The translations under genes were made by a program, and so were the position numbers. The notes below the pieces were generated by a model. It did no database searches. It was given only the letters and a program-made list of their open reading frames with translations, and was not told where the DNA came from. From an uncultured Pseudomonadota bacterium (lineage in GTDB: Bacteria > Pseudomonadota > Gammaproteobacteria > Methylococcales > Methylomonadaceae), in NCBI GenBank assembly GCA_903876445.1, contig CAIQZX010000083.1, positions 1 to 40,833 on the forward strand: DNA of 40,833 nucleotides, given 5' to 3'. Below, piece after piece: positions 35,498-40,833 of this stretch; position 1 is the stretch's first letter, and the number at the start of each line of letters is the position of its first letter.

Positions 35498-36394
35498 ATG
35501 ACTATTCCAAAAATTGCTATTTTTACCGATGACGCTGGCTGGCACGGCAAACAATTACAACTCTCTTTCAAAAAATTAGGTTACGACAGCGTATTTATTT
35601 CACTAACAGAATGTCGATTTAATCTTGAAAATCAAACACTACCACTTTTTATACCCGAATTTGAAAATCAATTACCCATTGCAGTCTTTGTGCGTGGCGT
35701 TCCGGGCGGCTCGCTAGAAGAAGTCATTTTATATTTAGATTTTTTACACGCATTAAAACATTTAGGAATTCCGGTTTATAACAATGCTAACGTGATTGAG
35801 CGCAGTGTTGATAAAGCGATGACCAGTTTTTTATTACATAATGCAAAATTGAAAACGCCACCTACATGGGTTTTGCGTGATAGAAATACCGCATTAGATT
35901 TAGTTAAAAATGAACTTTTGAAAGGAAATTTTGTTATTAGTAAGCCGCTTTTTGGCTCACAAGGTGAGGGCATACGTCGCATTGAAAAAATGACCGATTT
36001 ACCTTGGTTGACAAGTAGTCGAGGGGTTTATTACTTACAACGTTTCGTACCGTGTGCAGGGGACGGATTTTCAGATTATCGAGTATTTGTCATTAACGAC
36101 AAAGTAGTGGCAACAATGCGCCGTCGTGGTAAATCATGGCTAAATAATGTGGCAAAAGGTGCTTCATGTGAGTACATTGAGCCAAGTGCAGAAATGATTG
36201 ACTTAGCAATTCAAGCGACAAAACTTTTGAATATGGATTATGCCGGTGTTGATATTCTCGAAGATAATGAGGGGAAGTTGAATGTAATTGAAATTAACAG
36301 TGTTCCAGCATGGAAGGGTCTGGAAAGTGTTTGTGATATTGTGATTTCAGAATTATTGGCAGAAGACTTGGTGAAACGCTTGATTCGGAAATAG
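35498..36394 (+). CDS. RimK-like ATP-grasp ligase, possibly tetrahydromethanopterin-related
   Basis: The 298-residue protein is an ATP-grasp enzyme of the RimK/MptN type. A pre-ATP-grasp N-terminal domain (IAIFTDDAGWHGKQLQLSFKKLGY) is followed by the ATP-grasp core (KTPPTWVL; VISKPLFGSQGEGIRRI as the glycine-rich loop; YLQRFVPCAGDGFSDYRVFVIND; DYAGVDILED; LNVIEINSVPAWKGLE with the metal-binding Glu/Asn). RimK relatives add glutamate to proteins or to cofactors such as tetrahydromethanopterin or F420. Divergence from fchA suggests a role in C1-carrier biosynthesis, but this is inference. It converges on tRNA-Ser 8 bp downstream. Confidence 0.8.
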   Translation: MTIPKIAIFTDDAGWHGKQLQLSFKKLGYDSVFISLTECRFNLENQTLPLFIPEFENQLPIAVFVRGVPGGSLEEVILYLDFLHALKHLGIPVYNNANVIERSVDKAMTSFLLHNAKLKTPPTWVLRDRNTALDLVKNELLKGNFVISKPLFGSQGEGIRRIEKMTDLPWLTSSRGVYYLQRFVPCAGDGFSDYRVFVINDKVVATMRRRGKSWLNNVAKGASCEYIEPSAEMIDLAIQATKLLNMDYAGVDILEDNEGKLNVIEINSVPAWKGLESVCDIVISELLAEDLVKRLIRK

Positions 36395-36402
36395 GTATTT
36401 GG

Positions 36403-36494
36403 TGGCGGAGAGTGAGGGGTTCGAACCCTCGATGGGAGTTAAAGCCCATACTCCCTTAGCAGGGGAGCGCCTTCAGCCTCTCGGCCAACTCTCC
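36403..36494 (-). tRNA. tRNA-Ser (anticodon GCU)
   Basis: On the minus strand this 92-nt gene has acceptor arms GGAGAGT/ACTCTCC, discriminator G and an encoded CCA. The D-arm is TTGGCCGAGAGGCTGAAGGC and the anticodon arm CTCCCCTGCTAAGGGAG has anticodon GCU. A long variable arm (TATGGGCTTTAACTCCCAT region) and the T-arm GAGGGTTCGAACCCCTC follow. It reads serine AGC/AGU codons. It lies 11 bp downstream of csrA on the same strand and may share its transcript. Confidence 0.97.
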
Positions 36495-36505
36495 GAATTT
36501 ACTTG

Positions 36506-36706
36506 CTAGTCATCGGTTTGATACGAAGAAACAGAATAAGTCTGTTCTTTTTTAATCCTGTCGTAAATTTCTTCACGGTGAACGGAAACTTCTTTCGGTG
36601 CATTTACACCAATACGCACTTGATTGCCCTTAACGCCTAAAACAGTGACAGTCACTTCATCACCAATCATCAACGTTTCTCCTACTCTACGAGTCAAGAT
36701 AAGCAT
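36506..36706 (-). CDS. csrA: Carbon storage regulator CsrA
   Basis: RNA-binding post-transcriptional regulator of motility, biofilm and carbon metabolism. The ATG at 36706 follows GGGAG and gives 66 residues beginning [18 protein letters not shown]; the track start at 36760 is too early. The RNA-contacting residues of the first strand (LTRRVGE) and of [10 protein letters not shown] (Arg44) are present, and the dimeric beta-strand core is intact. The C-terminal tail differs between species as usual. csrA followed by tRNA-Ser is conserved in gammaproteobacteria. Confidence 0.97.
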   Translation of the reverse strand: MLILTRRVGETLMIGDEVTVTVLGVKGNQVRIGVNAPKEVSVHREEIYDRIKKEQTYSVSSYQTDD

Positions 36707-36773
36707 AACTAACTCCCTATAATGTTTAGATACTTCACTGTGCGATACAGCAAATAACAATCAAGACCCAGCT

Positions 36774-36782
36774 ATTATAACA
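36774..36782 (-). promoter_or_regulatory. Extended -10 promoter of csrA
   Basis: On the minus strand TGTTATAAT is a perfect extended -10 (TGn-TATAAT), 67 bp upstream of the csrA ATG. No good -35 is found at 17 to 18 bp, which is typical of extended -10 promoters. Confidence 0.65.
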
Positions 36783-36872
36783 AAATATCAAAAATAATAA
36801 AGTCTAAATCGTTTTTTTAACGGATTGTGCGGAATTTTCAATCAGTAGTCGAAGACTTTAGATTGATTTAAC

Positions 36873-37307
36873 TTACCGTGCGAAATTCCACACCCAGAGC
36901 TGATAGGCTTGGGTCGGGATGGATAGCACTCCTTCTGCGAAGCGGCTTTTGATTTTCTTATTCATAATATAAAATTCCCGTGCGCTCACATTGTTTGTCA
37001 TCGAAAACCAAGAGGCTGACAATATGTGAAAAGCAAACCTATTTGCTATCTAAACCAATCTTAGTTAGATTGTGCAACTAATTTGAGGCGGCAGGTTCTG
37101 TCGTGACTGTAAAGCGTTCCCCAGTCTCTACACGAGTCAAAGCTCGTGATACTGCGAAACGTATTGATGAAAATATCAGTACGGGTCGGTCGAAGCCACC
37201 ACTAGAACGCGATAGCGTTTAGTGGGGGTAGTTCACAATACGTTCTTAATGCGAGCTAATTGAAACTATGACTCAAATATGATGATTTTCAGTGGCAGGT
37301 AGTTCAC
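36873..37307 (+). mobile_element. Decayed or miniature IS200/IS605-family element without intact tnpA/tnpB
   Basis: This block fills most of the roughly 600-bp gene-free stretch between the csrA promoter and the ahpC terminator. TTAC (36873-36876), a typical IS605-group target tetranucleotide, is followed 15 nt later by an imperfect hairpin (36892-36914; ACCCAGAGC / GCTTGGGT, one bulge, loop TGATAG). The right side has a long hairpin (37196-37228; 14 pairs with one mismatch and one bulge, loop GATA) followed at once by TAGTTCAC, an ending I recall from TnpB-type elements. A second AGTGG..GGTAGTTCACA copy lies at 37291-37308. A 45-codon open stretch (37084-37221) could be a TnpB C-terminal remnant. 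No transposase ORF remains. Exact ends are uncertain. Confidence 0.55.
37122..37236 (+). ncRNA. Structured RNA candidate resembling the 3' scaffold of an omega-RNA (reRNA)
   Basis: Three hairpins lie in series on the plus strand. The first is CAGT...ACTG enclosing the perfect stem CACGAG-tcaaag-CTCGTG (37122-37154). The second is GTATTGAT-gaaaat-ATCAGTAC (37161-37182, one G-U). The third is the large stem at 37196-37228, followed by TAGTTCAC. TnpB omega-RNAs have such 3' structures ending at the element's right end, with the guide taken from flanking DNA (here AATACGTTCTTAATGCGAGC). Without tnpB it may be silent, or act in trans. Expression is unknown. Confidence 0.4.
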
Positions 37308-37310
37308 ACA

Positions 37311-37349
37311 AAAAAGCACGAATTGCATTGATTGCAACTCGTGCTTTTT
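37311..37349. terminator. Terminator downstream of ahpC
   Basis: AAAAAGCACGAATTGCA pairs with TGCAACTCGTGCTTTTT (one mismatch) around a short TTGAT loop. A-rich and T-rich edges make it bidirectional. It lies 17 bp beyond the ahpC stop on the minus strand. Confidence 0.9.
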
Positions 37350-37365
37350 GAAAGGGAAATTTATT

Positions 37366-37971
37366 TTACAATTTGTCAGCGTTGCTGGTTAAGTATTCTG
37401 CAACTCCCGCTGGATTTGCATTCATACCTGCATCACCTTTTTTCCAACCCGCTGGACAAACTTCACCGTGTTCTTCGTGGAACTGTAACGCATCAACCAT
37501 ACGAATTAACTCATCAATGTTACGACCTAATGGTAAATCATTAACAACTTGATGGCGGACTTTGCCTGTCATGTCAATTAAAAATGCACCACGATATGCC
37601 GCACCAAATCCTTCAACTTCAACGTCATAATCTTTGACGATTTGATGATTTATATCCGCTGCCATTGTATATTTTACTGCACCGATACCACCTTGATTAA
37701 CAGGTGTATTACGCCATGCGTTGTGTGTGAAATGTGAATCAATAGAAACTGCAACAACTTCAACGTTACGTTTTGTGAATTCATCCATGCGGTGATCTAA
37801 CGCAATCAATTCACTTGGGCAAACAAAGGTGAAATCTAATGGATAGAAAAAGATAATTGCATATTTTCCTTGTGTGGCTTCTGCAAAATTAAATGAATCA
37901 ACAATTTCGCCAGTGCCTAAAACGGCGGGAACAGTGAAATCTGGGGCTTTTTTACCAACTAAAACACTCAT
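37366..37971 (-). CDS. ahpC: Alkyl hydroperoxide reductase C / typical 2-Cys peroxiredoxin
   Basis: Reduces hydrogen peroxide and organic hydroperoxides in the cytoplasm. The 201-residue protein has the peroxidatic cysteine Cys51 in DFTFVCPSE and the resolving cysteine Cys172 in GEVCPAGW, with the C-terminal arm of the Prx1/AhpC class. GGIGAVKYTMAADINHQI and AYRGAFLIDMTGKVRH contain the GG(V/I)G and YR-type motifs linked to overoxidation sensitivity in this class. A strong AGGAG precedes the ATG. It appears monocistronic, and no ahpF is nearby, so the reductant (thioredoxin or AhpD-like) is unknown. Confidence 0.95.
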   Translation of the reverse strand: MSVLVGKKAPDFTVPAVLGTGEIVDSFNFAEATQGKYAIIFFYPLDFTFVCPSELIALDHRMDEFTKRNVEVVAVSIDSHFTHNAWRNTPVNQGGIGAVKYTMAADINHQIVKDYDVEVEGFGAAYRGAFLIDMTGKVRHQVVNDLPLGRNIDELIRMVDALQFHEEHGEVCPAGWKKGDAGMNANPAGVAEYLTSNADKL

Positions 37972-38108
37972 GAATAACTCCTAAAAAATAAAAATGAAAT
38001 GGTGCCGTGAGAACGACGCAATGATTCTACACTAAAACGGTAATGCCATTAAGTTAAGACAAAAACGAGGTGAAACCAACTATTATCAAACGATTGTATG
38101 TTTTGTAT

Positions 38109-38152
38109 TAGTCGAAAAGCTAACAATTGGTTTTATCTTCAGCTCTCGACTA
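38109..38152. repeat. Inverted repeat upstream of the CorA-like gene
   Basis: TAGTCGAAAAGCT (38109-38121) is nearly complementary to AGCTCTCGACTA (38141-38152) across a 19-nt spacer, in the 255-bp gap between the divergent ahpC and CorA-like genes. It could be a leader hairpin or an operator. Nothing else was recognised in this gap. Confidence 0.4.
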
Positions 38153-38226
38153 TCATTTGTTTTCGGAAGTGCAAATTCAAGTGGTTAAGGTAAAAATAAT
38201 TTTCAATTTAAATCGGTGAAAAAACG

Positions 38227-39540
38227 ATGAATAATCATGACGACAACCAAAACCAAGAAACGATTTTAAACGTGCGCGGCGTATTGGCGCGGCATCGTTT
38301 GGTTGAAGATTTAGTACGCAAACAAAATTTAGTGGAATTACAACGTTTGCTTGATCAGCTTGATACCGAAGCAATGGTGCAAATGTTAGAAGTTTTCTCA
38401 CATGACGACAGACAAATTGTTTGGGAGTTAATTGCGGAAAATCGGAAAGAGGCTATTTTGACTGCGATGCCTTATGACACAAGGGTTGAATTAGCGGCAA
38501 ATTTTCGTCCTAAAAATCGCAATATGGTGATTCGTATTTTTGATTTGCACGAAGGATTATTGCGGCAAATTCCCATTGAAACGAAAGCCGACTTACAACA
38601 CGCTAAACCGATTTGGATTGATTTGGTGATGCCAGAAGATGAGCATTTAAATTGGGCGCAAGATGTTTTTAGTGTGGAATTACCAAATCCAACAGAATTA
38701 ACAGATTTGGAAACGAGTGCGCGGTTTTATGTTGAAGATAATGGTGAAGTGCATTTACATTCGGATTTTTTATTGGATAGAAAGGATGCTTCTCGTAACG
38801 TCGCGGTCGCGTTTGTACTGAAAAAAGACACGCTTTTTTCAGTCCGAAGTGAAGAATTACCAGCATTTCGTTTGCAACGATTACGCGCTCGCGCGGAATC
38901 GGATTACATCTCAGATGCGAGAGATTTGTTACTTGATTTATATGCCGCCGATGTCGAGTATTCCGCGAACGCATTGGAAGATATTTACACGGAATTAGAA
39001 GGCGTTGGACGACAAGTTTTTAAATCTTACATGACGGATGAAGAGGCGGCTAAAATTCTTGCTGCTATTGCGGAAGAAGAAGATCTAAACGGACGAATTC
39101 GACGAAATGTATTGGATACTCGTCGTGCGTTATCATTTTTGATGCGTGGAAAATTCTTATCTGAAACGCAACACGAAGATGTTCGAGAAATTTTGCGCGA
39201 CATTGAATCTCTTGATGGTCATACCTCGTTTTTGTTTAATAAAATTAACTTTCAATTAGATGCAACGGTCGGTTTTATTAACGTAAATCAGAACAAAGAC
39301 ATTAAACGTCTTACTGTCATTAGCTTGGTATTTATGCCTTTGAATGTGTTGGCTGGAATTGGTGGAATGTCTGAATTTTCAATGATGACACAAGGCATTC
39401 CGTGGCAAATTGCGTATGGTTGCTTTGGCTTTGGAATGTTACTAGTGAGCTGGATAACGTTTCATATTGTGCAATTTTTTGAACGGCGGAAAGTGAAACG
39501 TTTATCCATTGAAAATAAAAAAGTTTTACAGCGAACGTAA
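38227..39540 (+). CDS. CorA-family divalent cation transporter with N-terminal MgtE_N-like domain
   Basis: The 437-residue protein starts with an MgtE_N-like helical domain (about 25-100; LVELQRLLDQLDTEAMVQML, AMPYDTRVELAANF). A CorA cytoplasmic domain follows (about 120-360; YISDARDLLLDLYAADVEY, EILRDIESLDGHTSFLFNKINF), then two C-terminal membrane helices. The loop between the helices reads GIGGMSEFSMM where classical CorA has YGMNFxxMP: the Tyr is Gly and the Asn of GMN is Ser. This GGMSE variant is, as far as I recall, shared by a proteobacterial CorA subgroup, so transport of Mg2+ rather than another metal is uncertain. SD-like GGTGAAAAAACG precedes the ATG. It converges on rlmKL with a 4-bp gap. 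Confidence 0.85.
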   Translation: MNNHDDNQNQETILNVRGVLARHRLVEDLVRKQNLVELQRLLDQLDTEAMVQMLEVFSHDDRQIVWELIAENRKEAILTAMPYDTRVELAANFRPKNRNMVIRIFDLHEGLLRQIPIETKADLQHAKPIWIDLVMPEDEHLNWAQDVFSVELPNPTELTDLETSARFYVEDNGEVHLHSDFLLDRKDASRNVAVAFVLKKDTLFSVRSEELPAFRLQRLRARAESDYISDARDLLLDLYAADVEYSANALEDIYTELEGVGRQVFKSYMTDEEAAKILAAIAEEEDLNGRIRRNVLDTRRALSFLMRGKFLSETQHEDVREILRDIESLDGHTSFLFNKINFQLDATVGFINVNQNKDIKRLTVISLVFMPLNVLAGIGGMSEFSMMTQGIPWQIAYGCFGFGMLLVSWITFHIVQFFERRKVKRLSIENKKVLQRT

Positions 39541-39544
39541 GCGT

Positions 39545-40833
39545 TTAGGCTTTGACAATTTTCCAGCAATAATGGATTTTCATATCGCGGGAAAAATCTT
39601 CAGCGATAGTTTGCGCGGTTATTTCAGTGATATTTAGATTTTTAAATTCGCTCACATCAAACTTAAATTTTCTAAAGTTTGTTGAAAAATACAGAATCCC
39701 GTCTTTTGTGAGTAGCTTTGTCGAATTTTGAATCAATTGAATATAATCGCGCTGGACATCAAAAACATCATCCATTTTTTTAGAATTTGAAAAAGTCGGC
39801 GGGTCTAAGAAAATCAAATCGTATTGACGTGCGGCGGTTTTAGCTTCTTTTTCCAACCATTCCACACAATCCGCTTGAATAAACTCATGTCGCCCTGTTG
39901 TTATATTCAACGCCAAATTATTTTTTGCCCATTGTAAATAAGTGTTCGACATATCCACAGTGGTTGTAATTGTCGCGCCACCAACAGCGGCATGAACCGT
40001 GGCACTTCCCGTGTAGGCGAACAAATTTAAAAAGCGTTTTCCTTTGGCTTCTTTTTGAATTTTTAAACGAATCGGACGGTGATCTAAAAATAAACCTGTG
40101 TCTAAATAATTTTCAAAATTCACCAATAATTTACAACCACCTTCGATGATTTCATGAAAAATTTCAGATTCCGCCTGTTTTTCATATTGGTCTGTATTGC
40201 GTTGTTTGCGGCGAATTTTTAATAAAACCTGCGATTTCGGAACATTCAAGACGCTTGGAATTTCAGCCAACAACCCCGCCAAACGCGCATCGGCTTTTTC
40301 TTGGTCAATACTTTTTGGAGATTGATATTCTTGAACGTTTACCCATGTTTTTTCGCAATGATAAACATCAACGGCGGCTGCATATTCGGGCAAATCTGCA
40401 TCGTAAATTCGATAAGCAAACACCTGATTTTGCTTTGCCCATTTGGATAATTTTTTTAGATTTTTTTGCAACCGATTTGCAAACATTGGCGCGTCGAATT
40501 TTTCGGTATTTTCATCAACAATTTCAGCTTGCGCGATTTCAATAATTTTTTCGATTCGTGGCTTAATCAGTTCTTCAACAGGTTGCTCAATTCGCGGCTC
40601 AAAAAGTTTTTCTTTCGGAATAAAAAACGCTTTTTCTTCAATCGACAAACGCAACAATCGACATTCCAACGCGCCGTTAAACAACGTAATCGGTTTATGG
40701 GAACGAATTCCCAAACGAAAACCTAATTCGGGATTGCTGATAATTAACGCGGCTTGCCAACCGACAAAATTAGTTTTTAAGGTTTGTCCAAATTGTTCGT
40801 ACAAAATTGCCGTTTCAGCTTCATCGCCTAATC
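39545..40833 (-). CDS. rlmL: 23S rRNA methyltransferase RlmKL (bifunctional), C-terminal part
   Basis: RlmKL methylates G2445 (RlmL part) and G2069 (RlmK part) of 23S rRNA. The frame stays open past the track's TTG start (40804) to the window edge, adding LGDEAETAI before LYEQFGQTL, so the gene is truncated here. Visible parts are the end of the RlmL Rossmann domain (ELGFRLGIRSHKPITLFNGALECRLL), a linker, and the complete RlmK domain. In RlmK, FLDHRPIRLKIQ, FLNLFAYTGSATVHAAVGGA is the SAM-binding loop, and FLDPPTFSNSKKM carries the DPP(T)F catalytic motif. The two-domain layout excludes the similar but shorter RlmI. Confidence 0.93.
   Translation of the reverse strand, partial: LGDEAETAILYEQFGQTLKTNFVGWQAALIISNPELGFRLGIRSHKPITLFNGALECRLLRLSIEEKAFFIPKEKLFEPRIEQPVEELIKPRIEKIIEIAQAEIVDENTEKFDAPMFANRLQKNLKKLSKWAKQNQVFAYRIYDADLPEYAAAVDVYHCEKTWVNVQEYQSPKSIDQEKADARLAGLLAEIPSVLNVPKSQVLLKIRRKQRNTDQYEKQAESEIFHEIIEGGCKLLVNFENYLDTGLFLDHRPIRLKIQKEAKGKRFLNLFAYTGSATVHAAVGGATITTTVDMSNTYLQWAKNNLALNITTGRHEFIQADCVEWLEKEAKTAARQYDLIFLDPPTFSNSKKMDDVFDVQRDYIQLIQNSTKLLTKDGILYFSTNFRKFKFDVSEFKNLNITEITAQTIAEDFSRDMKIHYCWKIVKA

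Noticed and set aside
36890-37240. A metabolite riboswitch upstream of a gene
   Set aside because: It is not positioned as a leader: csrA and ahpC both point away from or end before it, and no known riboswitch core was recognised. IS605-type ends explain the hairpins better.

Overview
The window is chromosomal DNA from an AT-rich (roughly 40% GC by eye) flagellated gammaproteobacterium. Several neighbourhoods are gammaproteobacterial signatures: gshB-tonB, gpmI-envC, smc-zipA and csrA-tRNA-Ser(GCU). A lone pqqC (pyrroloquinoline quinone synthesis) and an fchA-like cyclohydrolase divergent from a RimK-like ATP-grasp ligase hint at C1 (methylotrophic) metabolism. A low-GC Methylococcales-type organism is a reasonable but unproven guess. 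No phage, plasmid or CRISPR content was seen.

Layout. (1) 1-1.6 kb: 3' part of fliK with near-identical 63-bp in-frame repeats, ending at a bidirectional terminator. (2) 1.6-7.7 kb, minus strand: a tightly packed run uma2 > speA > EVE-domain gene > gshB > tonB-like > cysS. (3) 8-9.6 kb: a phosphate-selective-type porin behind a tandem Pho-box-like operator. (4) 9.8-11.3 kb: queF, a small FlhB C-terminal homologue, and psd. (5) 11.4-22.4 kb, plus strand: TonB-dependent receptor > yfiR > CHASE8-like hybrid kinase > REC-GGDEF diguanylate cyclase, running straight into smc > zipA > rimI. (6) 22.4-27.9 kb, minus strand: gpmI > envC > pqqC > LTA-synthase-like sulfatase, with a divergent HIT gene. 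(7) 28.4-33.1 kb, minus strand: type II secretion genes gspL > gspM > gspC-like > gspD, with a predicted lipoprotein secretin. (8) 33.2-36.4 kb: ilvA, fchA (convergent) and the ATP-grasp gene. (9) 36.4-36.8 kb: tRNA-Ser and csrA. (10) 36.8-37.3 kb: a non-coding block that looks like a decayed or miniature IS200/IS605 (TnpB/omega-RNA) element. (11) 37.3-40.8 kb: ahpC, an MgtE_N-CorA fusion with an altered GMN motif, and the 3' part of rlmKL.

How parts fit together. The receptor-YfiR-kinase-cyclase cassette looks like a split, phosphorelay-based counterpart of YfiBNR that converts an envelope signal into c-di-GMP. CsrA, FliK and the FlhB-like protein bear on the motile/sessile switch. ZipA, EnvC and SMC serve division and chromosome segregation. 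The most unusual items are the structured IS605-like relic next to csrA, the tandem Pho boxes, the FliK repeat array, the YfiR/CHASE8 cassette, the His/Asp/Glu-rich ZipA linker, and a 19-bp duplication that copies the yfiR start codon.
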